From: Streptomyces sp. NBRC 110028 | GTDB lineage: Bacteria; Actinomycetota; Actinomycetes; Streptomycetales; Streptomycetaceae | Length of the DNA stretch: 64,000 nt | Direction: 5' to 3' | Assembly: GCF_001417735.1 (NCBI RefSeq) | Contig: NZ_BBUZ01000029.1 | Location: 221,926 to 285,925, forward strand | Shown: piece after piece, positions 9,242 to 17,871 of the stretch | How the letters are laid out: every line of letters starts with the position of its first letter | Numbering within the stretch: position 1 is the first letter of the stretch | Position numbers and translations under genes: made by a program | The notes under the pieces: generated by a model | Database searches by the model: none | What the model was told of the DNA's origin: nothing | Seen by the model: the letters and a program-made list of their open reading frames with translations, nothing else

Positions 9242-11905
9242 ATGCGCAACGCACCACACGACCTGGGCATCGACAGCGGAGGCGACGACTTCCCCGTGTC
9301 GGGGCCCGCGCCCAGGCTGTCCTGGAAGCCGCCGTCGGACGCGGCGCACCCGGTGGTGTACGAGGTGCAGTGCACCGTCGACGGCGAAACGCGGGCCACC
9401 GTGACCACTGCCACCGACGGGCACCGGTTCCTCGCCTGGCCGTGGGCGGCGCTGGACAGCGGTCGCCGGGTGGCCTGGCGGGTCCGGGCGCTCGGCGCCG
9501 GCGGCGGCTCGCCGTGGTCGTGTTGGCACGCGTTCGAGAGCGGTCTGGCCGCCGCTGACTGGCGGGCGCGCTGGATCAGTCCCGCCGAGTCCGGCGACGG
9601 CGAATACGGCAGGCGGCCCGCGTACGCGCTGTCGACCCGGTTCCAGGTACCGGCCGGGGTGCGCTCGGCACGGCTGTACGCGACGGCACTCGGGGTGTAC
9701 GAGGCGTACGTCAACGGTGAGCGGGCCGGTACCGCCGAACTCACGCCGGGGTCCACCTCCTACGACCGTACGCTCTACGCCCAGGCCTACGACGTCACGG
9801 CCGCCGTCGTCACGGGCGACAACCGGATCGCGATCTTGCTGTCCGACGGCTGGTACCGGGGCCAGGTGGGTGCCTTCCGCCAACCGGCGGGCTGGGGCAC
9901 GGTTCCCGGCGCGCGGGCTGAGCTGCACCTCGTGCACGAGGACGGCACACGGCAGGTCGTCCGTACCGACGGGACGTGGACGAGCGCGGAGTCGGCCATC
10001 ACCCGGGCCGATCTCATGGACGGGCAGACCACCGACTTCCGCGTCGGGCCGGGCAGCGGACAGCCCGTCCTGGTGGACCAGGTCGAGGCACCCCCGATCG
10101 CCTGGTCGTCGGCACCGCCGGTGCGGGTCGTGGAGTCGCGCCCCGCACAGTCGGTCCAGCAGCTCGAGGACGGGCTCTGGATCGCCGACTTCGGGCAGAA
10201 CGCCTCCGGCTGGATCTCCCTGAGCGACCTCGGCCCGGCCGGCATCCGTACCGTCATCGACTACGGAGAACACGTCGGCGCCGACGGTGATCTGACAACC
10301 ACCCACCTGGACGCGACTCGGCCGGGACAGGCGCCGATTCCCTTCGTCCAGCGCGACGAGACCGTGTCCGCGGGCCACGGCGAGACGTTCGAGCCGCGCC
10401 ACACCGTGCACGGCTTCCGTTACGCCCGTGTCCGCCGCGACGGCGCCCCGCTCGACCCGGCGAGTCTCGTCATGCGGGTCGTCCACTCCGACCTGCGCCG
10501 CACCGGTACCTTCAGCTGCGGCCACCAAGACCTCGACCGCCTTCACGACATCGCCGAGTGGAGTTTTCGCGGCAACGCCGTCGACGTGCCCACCGACTGT
10601 CCGACCCGCGAACGCCTCGCCTGGACCGGCGACTACCAGGTCTTCGCCCCCACCGCCACGCGCCTGTACGACGTCCTCGGCTTCAGCCGCAAATGGCTCC
10701 GCTCCGTCCGCGACGACCAGCTGCCCGACGGCCGGATCGCCAACTTCTCGCCCGACGGACGCCGTATCAAACACCACCTCGACGACCAGTTCGCCATGAT
10801 GACCGGCTCCGCCGGCTGGGGCGACGCGATCGTCGCCGTCCCCTGGGAGCTGTACCAGTCCTACGGCGACCGGGAGGTACTCGCCGAGAGCTGGGAGGCG
10901 ATGGTGGGCTGGGTGGAGTGGGCGCTCACGACCGCCCGCACCGCCCGCCACCCGTCCCGGATCGAAAGCTCGACGGAGCCGCTGCCGCACGAACAGTACC
11001 TCTGGGACGGCTCCTTCCACTGGGGCGAGTGGGCCGAACCGAAGGCCAAAGCGGCCGACGGCACCCGTATCGACCCCGTCCAGGCCGACCCCGTCGCCTG
11101 GTTCATGGCCGACAAGGGCGAGATCGGCACGGCGTTCCTGTACCGCTCGACGGTGACCCTGGCCCGCGTCGCGCGGGTGCTGGGCCGCGGTGAGGACGCG
11201 GCTCGCTACGCCGCGATCGCCGAGCGGATACGCGATGCCTGGCGCACCGAGTTCCTCTCGCCCGACGGATGCACCACCGGCGACACCCAGGCCGGTTATG
11301 TGCGCGCGTTGTCTCTCGAGCTCGTCCCCGACGAGCTGCGCGAGGCCGCCGCCACGCGGCTGGTCGAGCTGATCCGCGCGGCCGGTACCCACCTCACCAC
11401 CGGCTTCCTCGCGACCGGCGATCTGCTTCCCGTCCTCGCCGACACCGGACACGCCGACGTCGCCTACGAGTTGCTCCTCCAGCGCACCGCGCCCTCCTGG
11501 CTGTACATGCTCGACCGGGGTGCGACCACCATCTGGGAGGACTGGGAGGGCGTCGACGACGCCGGCACCGCCCACGACTCCCTCAACCACTACAGCAAGG
11601 GCGCGGTGGTCCGCTTCCTGTACACCCATATCCTGGGACTGCGCCAGCGCCCGGGGTCGATCGCCTGGGAGTCTTTCGAGGTCGCGCCCGTCCCGCACCC
11701 GGCCGTGGGGTGGGCACGGGGCACCCACGAGTCCCCACAGGGGACGATCGCCGTCGAGTGGCGCATGACGGACGACCTGTTCACCGTCACGGTGGACGTC
11801 CCACCGGCCACCACCGCACGCATCGTCTTTCCCGACGGCACGATCGTGGAGCACGTCTCCTGCGGCAGGTTCAGCGCCACCCGCCGCATGGGGGAGGGGA
11901 GTTGA
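9242..11905 (+). CDS. GH78 alpha-L-rhamnosidase
   Basis: An 887-residue family-78 enzyme in the usual domain order: N-terminal fibronectin-like domain (PAPRLSWKPP to WHAFESGL), beta-sandwich domains (ARWISP, LYATALGVYEAYVNG, the SDGWYRGQVG loop), an (alpha/alpha)6 barrel and a C-terminal beta domain. The family signature DVPTDCPTRERLAWTGD is intact and supplies catalytic acids in the barrel; ATTIWEDWEG and SLNHYSKGAV complete the pocket. There is no secretion signal, so rhamnose is removed inside the cell. ATG at 9242 has AGAAGG 8-13 bases upstream. It is the last gene of the operon and is followed by a strong hairpin. Rhamnose plus glucose plus glucuronate removal points to plant flavonoid glycosides. 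Confidence 0.94.
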   Translation: MRNAPHDLGIDSGGDDFPVSGPAPRLSWKPPSDAAHPVVYEVQCTVDGETRATVTTATDGHRFLAWPWAALDSGRRVAWRVRALGAGGGSPWSCWHAFESGLAAADWRARWISPAESGDGEYGRRPAYALSTRFQVPAGVRSARLYATALGVYEAYVNGERAGTAELTPGSTSYDRTLYAQAYDVTAAVVTGDNRIAILLSDGWYRGQVGAFRQPAGWGTVPGARAELHLVHEDGTRQVVRTDGTWTSAESAITRADLMDGQTTDFRVGPGSGQPVLVDQVEAPPIAWSSAPPVRVVESRPAQSVQQLEDGLWIADFGQNASGWISLSDLGPAGIRTVIDYGEHVGADGDLTTTHLDATRPGQAPIPFVQRDETVSAGHGETFEPRHTVHGFRYARVRRDGAPLDPASLVMRVVHSDLRRTGTFSCGHQDLDRLHDIAEWSFRGNAVDVPTDCPTRERLAWTGDYQVFAPTATRLYDVLGFSRKWLRSVRDDQLPDGRIANFSPDGRRIKHHLDDQFAMMTGSAGWGDAIVAVPWELYQSYGDREVLAESWEAMVGWVEWALTTARTARHPSRIESSTEPLPHEQYLWDGSFHWGEWAEPKAKAADGTRIDPVQADPVAWFMADKGEIGTAFLYRSTVTLARVARVLGRGEDAARYAAIAERIRDAWRTEFLSPDGCTTGDTQAGYVRALSLELVPDELREAAATRLVELIRAAGTHLTTGFLATGDLLPVLADTGHADVAYELLLQRTAPSWLYMLDRGATTIWEDWEGVDDAGTAHDSLNHYSKGAVVRFLYTHILGLRQRPGSIAWESFEVAPVPHPAVGWARGTHESPQGTIAVEWRMTDDLFTVTVDVPPATTARIVFPDGTIVEHVSCGRFSATRRMGEGS

Positions 11906-11917
11906 GACGGCGCGAGA

Positions 11918-11967
11918 GAGATGGCCGCCGGCGGTCCGCCCTTCTGGCGTTACTGGGCGGCCATCTC
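11918..11967. terminator. Hairpin between convergent operons
   Basis: GAGATGGCCGCC at 11918-11929 pairs perfectly with GGCGGCCATCTC at 11956-11967. It lies 12 bases after the rhamnosidase stop and before the convergent hydroxyquinol dioxygenase, so it can stop transcription from both sides. Confidence 0.65.
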
Positions 11968-12116
11968 CCGTGCCCCGGTGGTCCGAGCCTGTCAGACCTT
12001 CGCTCTCACGACGGCCCAGCAGAACGCGGCGACGCAAAGCGCCGGTGGCGAGTGTGAAACGACCCGCTTCGCGTTCGCGGCGGCAACTGCCTCCTCGGTC
12101 GGAGCGACAGGGACGG

Positions 12117-13055
12117 TCATACGCCCGCGGGGGCGAGAACGATGTCGAAGCGCACCCGGCTCCACGTGCCGTCGATGACGCGGCCGTCGGGTGTCGGAGT
12201 GCCACCGGGCTGCCGCTCGAACCGTTTGATGAGTGAGTCCTTCACGCCGAAGACGGTGTCCTGGCGGCCGATCGGGTCGCCCTCGGGGAAGATGTGGGTC
12301 ACCAGAGTGCGCGCCCCTTGGTGGGAGACCATGAAGTGCAGGTGGGCGGCGCGCAGCGGTGAGCGGCCGACCGCGTCGAGCATCTTGCCGACGGGTCCGT
12401 CGTCGGGGATGGGGTACGGCGTGGGGGTGAGGCCCCAGAAGCGGTAGCCGCCATCGGCCGCGGAGAAGAGGTGCGCCCGGCCGGCGCGCTTGCCGGCGTC
12501 GTACTGCACGTCGTAGAACCCGTCCTCGTCGGCCTCCCAGACCTCGATCCGCGCGCCGGCGAGCGGTTTGCCGTCGGTGTCGGTGACGGTGCCCTCGACC
12601 CAGCAGGGCTCGCCGGGAGCACCGAAGGCCATGTCTTCGCCGAGCTCGATCCCCGGGGAGCCCTCGACGAAGAACGGCCCGAAGACGGTCGCCTCGGTGG
12701 CGCCCTTGTAGGCCTGGTTGTTGACGTTGATCGTCTGCATGCTCGCGCCGAGGGTGTCGGACAGCAGGATGAACTCCTGCCGGACGTCGTCGGTGATGTG
12801 GCCGGCCCTGGTGAGGAAGTCGATCGCCGCCCCCCACTCGTCCTCGGTCAGCCGGGCCTCGCGGATGAAGGAGTGCAGGTGCTTGACCAGACACACCATG
12901 AGCTCCTTCAGCCTCGGGTCCTCGCAGGCGTCGAAGGAGCCCACGACGCTGTCGACGAGCCGTTGCTCGACCGCCTGCTGCTCGGGCGACACCTCCCGGT
13001 GAATCGTGCCGTGGTCACCGGGCCGGGCCGAGCCGGGGTTGACGTAGGTAGCCAT
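12117..13055 (-). CDS. Hydroxyquinol 1,2-dioxygenase (intradiol)
   Basis: A 312-residue intradiol ring-cleavage dioxygenase; it opens 1,2,4-trihydroxybenzene to maleylacetate using Fe(III). An N-terminal helical dimer domain (FDACEDPRLKELMVCLVKHL) is followed by the catalytic beta-sandwich with IEVWEADEDGFYDVQY (first Tyr ligand), PTPYPIPDDGPVG (second Tyr) and RAAHLHFMV (His ligands). The signature GTVTDTDGKPLAGARIEVWEA is present. The length and the adjoining maleylacetate reductase favour hydroxyquinol over catechol as substrate. Start ATG at 13055 has GGAGG upstream. It is the last gene of a minus-strand operon, 11 bases after the reductase. Confidence 0.9.
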   Translation of the reverse strand: MATYVNPGSARPGDHGTIHREVSPEQQAVEQRLVDSVVGSFDACEDPRLKELMVCLVKHLHSFIREARLTEDEWGAAIDFLTRAGHITDDVRQEFILLSDTLGASMQTINVNNQAYKGATEATVFGPFFVEGSPGIELGEDMAFGAPGEPCWVEGTVTDTDGKPLAGARIEVWEADEDGFYDVQYDAGKRAGRAHLFSAADGGYRFWGLTPTPYPIPDDGPVGKMLDAVGRSPLRAAHLHFMVSHQGARTLVTHIFPEGDPIGRQDTVFGVKDSLIKRFERQPGGTPTPDGRVIDGTWSRVRFDIVLAPAGV

Positions 13056-13066
13056 GACGGCCTCCT

Positions 13067-14128
13067 TCAGGTGATCGGGTCGCCGGCCCACGCCGCTTCC
13101 AGCAGCGCGGTCAGGCTCTCATCGGTGACGGGGGCGGGATTGTTGGCCGGGATCGCCTTCATGATCGGATCCACCGCCCTGGCGATGCCCTCCTCGGGCA
13201 TGCCGTAGTCGCGCAGCGCCCTCGGCGCGTCCAGCACCTGGCGCAGGGCGGCCAGGCCGGCGCTCGCCGCGCGGGTGCGGAAGACCGCGCCGAACGCCTG
13301 GGCGATACGCGCCTCCGCCTCCGGGGCGTGCGGGGCGTTGAAGGCCAGCACGTAGGGCAGCACGACCGCGTGGGTCTGTGCGTGCGGGAGGTTGAACATG
13401 CCGCCGAGGACGTGGCACATCTTGTGATGCATCCCGGAGCCGGCCGAGGCGAACGCGACAGCGGCGAGGTAGGCGCCGTACAGCGTCTGCTCGATGCCCT
13501 CGACGCCCGTCGAGTCTTCGGCCACCGCCGGCAGGCCGGTCGCCAGACCGCGGATGCCCTCCTGCGCCAGTGCCCGGTCGATCGGGTCGGTCCGTGGTCC
13601 CCACATCGAGTCCACGCAGTGCGCCATCGCGTTCAGTCCGCTGGCCACGGTCATCTCGCCGGGCAACGTGGTCAGCAGGCCGGCGTCGTACACGACCGAC
13701 GCGGGCAGCACCTTGTCGTCCGCACCGGTTCTCTTGGTCTCACCCTCGGTCAGGCCCCACACATTGGTCGCCTCCGAGCCGGCGTACGTGGTGGGCACCG
13801 CGACGATCGGCAGCCCGGTGGTCATCGCCACTGCCTTGGCCAGACCCGTGGTCGAGCCGCCGCCGACGCTGACCAGGATGTCCGCGCCGGCCGCCGCCTG
13901 ACGGGCTCGTCGCGCGACCTCGACCGGTACGTGCATCACGACCTCCTCGTGACGCACCACGACCGGGATCTCCTCGGCGATCGGGTCGGCCAGTTCCTTC
14001 TCGCGGTCCGACGCGATCAGCATGACCTTGGAACCGCCGAGTGCCTCGACCTCCGCTGCCACCGCGACGGGCGACTCCCCGGCCGCGAACACCACCCTCT
14101 GGGGAAGGGTCTCGTGTGTGAACCTCAT
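13067..14128 (-). CDS. Maleylacetate reductase
   Basis: A 353-residue iron-containing (Fe-ADH type) dehydrogenase that reduces maleylacetate to 3-oxoadipate with NAD(P)H. The start MRFTHETLPQRVVFAAGE is typical of the maleylacetate reductase subgroup. A GGGSTTGLAKAVA nucleotide-binding motif and the metal-site stretch ASAGSGMHHKMCHVLGG with its HAQTHAVVLPY partner are present. ATG at 14128 follows an AAAGAGCAGG ribosome site. It is directly upstream of the hydroxyquinol dioxygenase, the enzyme that makes its substrate, and PcaI/PcaJ/PcaF downstream in the window take its product further. Confidence 0.92.
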   Translation of the reverse strand: MRFTHETLPQRVVFAAGESPVAVAAEVEALGGSKVMLIASDREKELADPIAEEIPVVVRHEEVVMHVPVEVARRARQAAAGADILVSVGGGSTTGLAKAVAMTTGLPIVAVPTTYAGSEATNVWGLTEGETKRTGADDKVLPASVVYDAGLLTTLPGEMTVASGLNAMAHCVDSMWGPRTDPIDRALAQEGIRGLATGLPAVAEDSTGVEGIEQTLYGAYLAAVAFASAGSGMHHKMCHVLGGMFNLPHAQTHAVVLPYVLAFNAPHAPEAEARIAQAFGAVFRTRAASAGLAALRQVLDAPRALRDYGMPEEGIARAVDPIMKAIPANNPAPVTDESLTALLEAAWAGDPIT

Positions 14129-14185
14129 CGCCTGCTCTTTCGGTAGATTTTCGGCGGGTCGAGTGCAGCCGGGCATCGGCCTGCA

Positions 14186-14776
14186 TCAGGTGCCGGTCAG
14201 CCATCGCGCGCCTTCGGAGTAGAGCTGCTCGACGGCTGTGCCGGTGAGGCCGGGAAGCCCTTTCCTCACCGTGAAACCCGCCTTGGTCTGTACGTAGGCC
14301 AAGTGCCGGTAGCCGGTCGGGAACCGGTTCAGGAGCTCGGGATCCAAGGTCATTGAGACAGCGGGGTCGATGACGTCGAGCCGGTCCTTCTCGTAGATCG
14401 GCTGTCGGCGCACGAGGGTCCAGCGCCCCTCATGGCGGGAAAGGAAGTCGTAGAAGCTACCGGTGCAGACGACATCGACCTCGACGCCGTCGATGCTCGA
14501 TCGCTGGTTGATGGTCATCTTCGTCTGAGCGATGGCTCGGTCGCCGACGATGTCCGCGGTGTGGCCACCCAGGAAATGGAGAATGCTGACTCCGCTCTCG
14601 AAGCCTTCGCGACTGGCCTTGATGAAGTCGGCGGCACTTCCCTGGAACCACGTGGCGCTCATCCAGCCGTCGCGCGGATGCCAGACCGTGGCGAAGCGCC
14701 TCCAGTCCCCGGCATCGCGCCACAGCGCCCAATTCTCGACGAGCTGCCGGATCTCGTGACGGTCGGTCTGAGGCAT
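14186..14776 (-). CDS. NTF2-like (SnoaL-type) protein, 196 aa
   Basis: A 196-residue protein with the cone-shaped NTF2/SnoaL fold suggested by RQLVENWALWRDAGDWRRFATVWHPRDGWMS at the N-terminus and an HFLGGHTADIVGDRAIAQTKMTINQRS core. A C-terminal extension of ~50 residues (PTGYRHLAYVQTKAGFTV) is longer than in simple SnoaL proteins. Such proteins act as hydratases, isomerases or dioxygenase beta subunits; which applies here is not visible. It lies between aldehyde dehydrogenase and maleylacetate reductase genes in the aromatic operon and is probably a dedicated pathway enzyme. Confidence 0.75.
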   Translation of the reverse strand: MPQTDRHEIRQLVENWALWRDAGDWRRFATVWHPRDGWMSATWFQGSAADFIKASREGFESGVSILHFLGGHTADIVGDRAIAQTKMTINQRSSIDGVEVDVVCTGSFYDFLSRHEGRWTLVRRQPIYEKDRLDVIDPAVSMTLDPELLNRFPTGYRHLAYVQTKAGFTVRKGLPGLTGTAVEQLYSEGARWLTGT

Positions 14777-14867
14777 TGTCCGATCTCCGATCCGGTGTCA
14801 GGGGAGCAAGACCGGGAGTACGGCGCACGCCGTGTCACGCGCGCCTCACGACCCTCGTCCTGTTTCA

Positions 14868-16358
14868 TCAGATGGGGTAGTGGCGGGACCCCGACTGGAT
14901 GGTGATCCAGCGCAACTCGGTGAACTCCTCCAGCGCGGCGCGGGAGCCGAATCGCCCCCAGCCGCTGGCTCCGACACCGCCGAAGGGCATCTGGGGCTCG
15001 TCGTGCACGGTGGCGCCATTGATGTGGCAGATGCCGGACTTGATCCGGCGGGCCACGTCGAGCGCCACAGCCGCGTCCTTGCCGAAGACCGCTGCGGAGA
15101 GCCCGTACTCGGTGTCATTGGCGACCGTGACGGCTTCGTCGGTGGAATCCACCTCGATGATCGAGACCACCGGTCCGAAGGACTCCTCGCGGTAGATGCG
15201 CATGTCCGAAGTGACACCGCGCAGCACGGTGGGCTCCACGAACAGGCCGTCGGCCGTGCCACCGGTCAGGACCTGTGCCCCCTTGGCACGTGCGTCCTCG
15301 ATCAGCTCGATCACGTGGTCGCGGGCGCCTTCGTGGACCAGCGGACCGACTTGTGAGGTGGGGTCGCTCGGGGGGCCCACGACCAGCCCCGCGGCACGCT
15401 TGGTCAGGCGGGAGGAGAGCTCGTCGGCGACAGTTCTGTCGACGATGACGCGCTCGGTCGACATGCAGATCTCGCCCTGGTTCATGAAGGCACCGAAACC
15501 GGCTGCGGCGGCGGCCTCCTCCAGATCCGCGTCGGGAAGCACCAGGAACGGCGCCTTGCCGCCGAGTTCCAGGACCACGCGGGTCAGGTGGCGACCGCCG
15601 AGTTCGCCGATGATACGGCCCACCCGGCTGGATCCGGTGAAGTTGACGCGCCTCACGGCGGGGTGGGCGATCAGAGCCTCGACGACGCCCGGACCGTCCG
15701 CGGGCGCGTTGCTGATGAGGTTGACGGCGCCGGCGGGCACACCGGCATCGTGGAGGACCTGGGCGATGGCGGCCTGGGTGAGCGGTGTCTGCTCGGAGGA
15801 CTTCAGCACCACGGTGTTGCCCCACACCAGCGGCCACACGATGGCGCGTACGCCGAGGATCAGTGGTGCGTTCCAGGGCGCGATGCCGACGACGACGCCG
15901 ACCGGCTGACGCACGCCGAGGGCGGTGAGACCGGGCACGTCCGACGGGATGACCTCCCCGACGGCGGAGTAGGCCTGGGCCGCCGCCTCGACGAGCATGC
16001 CCTTGGCGACCTGCACGTTGAAGCCGCACCAGGGCAGAGTGGCACCCATCTCGCGGCTCATCGTGGCGACGATCTCGTCGGTGCGTTCGCCGAGCAGGAC
16101 GGCCGCACGCTCCAGAACCGACCGTCGTGCGGCCGGGGGAAGGCTCGACCACTCCGGGAGGGCGGCCGCCGCCGCGTCCACCGCGAGGTTGACGTCCTCG
16201 ACGGAGGCTGCCGCGACCCGCGCGATCGGTTCACCGGTCAGGGCCTCGGCCGTCTCGAAGTAGCGGCTGTCCTTGGCCGCGACGTGCTCGCCCGCGATGA
16301 GGAGGTCACTGGTCCGGACCGCGCCGGACGTGGGTGCCTCGATCTCAGTGGTTGACAT
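14868..16358 (-). CDS. Aldehyde dehydrogenase (vanillin/aromatic type)
   Basis: A 496-residue NAD(P)-dependent aldehyde dehydrogenase. PWNAPLILGVRAIVWPLVWGNTVVLKSSE is the cofactor-binding region, NFTGSSRVGR the Rossmann loop, VLELGGKAPFLV contains the general-base Glu, and MNQGEICMST contains the catalytic Cys. YREESFGPVVSI closes the active site. The GICHINGATVHDEPQMPFGG segment resembles salicylaldehyde and vanillin dehydrogenases more than aliphatic ones. ATG at 16358 is chosen over an upstream in-frame start at 16454 because it gives a normal N-terminus. In the operon it would oxidise an aromatic aldehyde to the acid. Confidence 0.9.
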   Translation of the reverse strand: MSTTEIEAPTSGAVRTSDLLIAGEHVAAKDSRYFETAEALTGEPIARVAAASVEDVNLAVDAAAAALPEWSSLPPAARRSVLERAAVLLGERTDEIVATMSREMGATLPWCGFNVQVAKGMLVEAAAQAYSAVGEVIPSDVPGLTALGVRQPVGVVVGIAPWNAPLILGVRAIVWPLVWGNTVVLKSSEQTPLTQAAIAQVLHDAGVPAGAVNLISNAPADGPGVVEALIAHPAVRRVNFTGSSRVGRIIGELGGRHLTRVVLELGGKAPFLVLPDADLEEAAAAAGFGAFMNQGEICMSTERVIVDRTVADELSSRLTKRAAGLVVGPPSDPTSQVGPLVHEGARDHVIELIEDARAKGAQVLTGGTADGLFVEPTVLRGVTSDMRIYREESFGPVVSIIEVDSTDEAVTVANDTEYGLSAAVFGKDAAVALDVARRIKSGICHINGATVHDEPQMPFGGVGASGWGRFGSRAALEEFTELRWITIQSGSRHYPI

Positions 16359-16494
16359 GCGTTGCCCTACCTTCACGACAGCGGCGATCGCCGCCCGAAC
16401 CATGTACGGGGAACTCTCCGTGGCCGGTGTCGCGCACTGAACCCTCTTGTTCATTCATCGGACAGCAGCCTTCAGCGGTTGGCGTTTCCGGGAG

Positions 16495-16902
16495 TCAGAC
16501 CGGCGGCATGCGCTTGGCCTGGTGCATGTGCGCCAGACGCCAGCCCTCCGCGGTCTCCTCCCAGACTCGTGTCACCGCCTCTTGCACCGGGAACGGCGGG
16601 AGGTTCTCGTCGAAGACGATGTGCATCTCCTGGAGGCACGTGGTGATCGCGGTGTTGCCGCGCACCGTGATGCTGAGGTCTTCCGCCTTGGCGAACACCA
16701 TGCGGCGGCGGGTCCAGGTGAAATGGACGAAGGTCTCCCGGTCGTCGATCTTCCCGACCGGGCCGTGGACGGCCCGGCTGTCCTCGAGCATGAGGGAGGT
16801 CATCGCGTCTTCGCCCTGGGTGAGAGCCACGAGCCATGCGGCCTCTGCCTGCTCGATCGCCTGGACGGTCGACGTGGTTGTGGTGGGCGAGGGGGTCGTC
16901 AT
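16495..16902 (-). CDS. NTF2-like protein coupled to Rieske reductase
   Basis: A 135-residue NTF2-fold protein (SnoaL/DUF4440-like): an N-terminal helix with QAIEQAEAAWLVALTQGEDAM, then HGPVGKIDDRETFVHF and a C-terminal sheet ending VTRVWEETAEGWRLAHMHQ. Its ATG overlaps the reductase stop as ATGA (16899-16902), so the two are translationally coupled. A clear paralogue occupies the same place in the second Rieske cassette (45604-46023). The conserved, coupled order suggests a part in the oxygenase system, perhaps a small subunit; ring-hydroxylating dioxygenase beta subunits share the NTF2 fold. That role is inference. Confidence 0.8.
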   Translation of the reverse strand: MTTPSPTTTTSTVQAIEQAEAAWLVALTQGEDAMTSLMLEDSRAVHGPVGKIDDRETFVHFTWTRRRMVFAKAEDLSITVRGNTAITTCLQEMHIVFDENLPPFPVQEAVTRVWEETAEGWRLAHMHQAKRMPPV

Positions 16903-17861
16903 AGGTCCAGCTCCAGGATCGATGAGTGTGCTCGTGACGAGCATGTGGTGAACATGCCTTCGGCGCGTTCACGGTCGGTCAGGATGTCGTCGCGGTGGTC
17001 GGGCTCTCCGGCCAGGACGCGCACGATGCACTCGCCGCAGATCCCCTGTTGGCACGAGTAGGGGGCGTCGATGCCGCCCGCGAGCAGGGCGTCGAGGACG
17101 CTCTCGCCCTCCTTGACCTCGTACTCGCCGCCGGTCCTGGCGAGCCGCACGGTGAAGGTCCCGTCGTCCATGTGCGCGTCGGCGTTCTCCACGGGTGCGA
17201 AGCGCTCCTTGTGGATCGCTTCGGCAGGCCATCCCGCTCCGTGTGCCGAGGAGATCACGAAGTCCATGAAGCCGCCGGGGCCGCAGACGTAGATCGCCGT
17301 CTCGGGGTCCGGCGGGCCGATGTCGGCGGCGATGCCGAAGCGCTGGTCGTCCGGGCCGTCGTCGAAGTGGAGCTGAACGCGGGGGTTGTGCTCCAGTTCG
17401 TCGACGAACGCGGATTCCGCCCGGCTCCGGGCGCAGTAGTGCAATTCGTACTGCGCGCCCCTGGCTTCGAGCGCGTGCGCCATGGCCAGCAGGGGAGTGA
17501 TGCCGATACCGCCGGCCACCAGCAGATGGCGACGTGCCCGGTCCGAGACTCCGAACCTGTTCCGCGGATGGGAGATCCGCAGCCTGTCGCCCTCGCGGAG
17601 TTGGTGCATCCCCAGCGAGCCGCCGCGCGACGCCGTCTCGGCCAGCACCGCCAGCCGGTATCGGGTGCGGTCTTGCGGAGGCCCGCACAGGGAGTACTGG
17701 CGGACCAGCCCGGCGGCACTGTCCACGAGTACGTCGACATGGGCGCCGGCGGCGAACTCCGGGAGCTCGGCGTCGCCGTGACCGACCAGGTCGAGCACCA
17801 CGATCCGGGCGGTCGCGTCGCGCCGGCCGACCACGATGGTGTCGAGCCACTCGTTGCTCAT
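16899..17861 (-). CDS. Ferredoxin-NAD(P)H reductase of Rieske oxygenase (VanB type)
   Basis: A 320-residue phthalate-dioxygenase-reductase type protein passing electrons from NAD(P)H through flavin to a plant-type 2Fe-2S centre. RQYSLCGPPQDRTRYRLAV is the flavin-binding motif, LLVAGGIGITPLLAMA the nucleotide domain start, YVCGPGGFMDFV its end, and CQQGICGECIVRV (C-x4-C-x2-C) plus a later Cys hold the iron-sulfur cluster. ATG at 17861 sits 10 bases after the Rieske oxygenase stop. It pairs with the oxygenase at 17872-19170 and overlaps the downstream NTF2 gene by 4 bases. Confidence 0.93.
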   Translation of the reverse strand: MSNEWLDTIVVGRRDATARIVVLDLVGHGDAELPEFAAGAHVDVLVDSAAGLVRQYSLCGPPQDRTRYRLAVLAETASRGGSLGMHQLREGDRLRISHPRNRFGVSDRARRHLLVAGGIGITPLLAMAHALEARGAQYELHYCARSRAESAFVDELEHNPRVQLHFDDGPDDQRFGIAADIGPPDPETAIYVCGPGGFMDFVISSAHGAGWPAEAIHKERFAPVENADAHMDDGTFTVRLARTGGEYEVKEGESVLDALLAGGIDAPYSCQQGICGECIVRVLAGEPDHRDDILTDRERAEGMFTTCSSRAHSSILELDL

Positions 17862-17871
17862 TTTTTCCTGC

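Noticed and set aside
9107..12205. A 1032-codon minus-strand frame opposite the rhamnosidase
   Set aside because: It is an antisense frame caused by GC-rich codon bias; the plus-strand GH78 protein has full domain structure.
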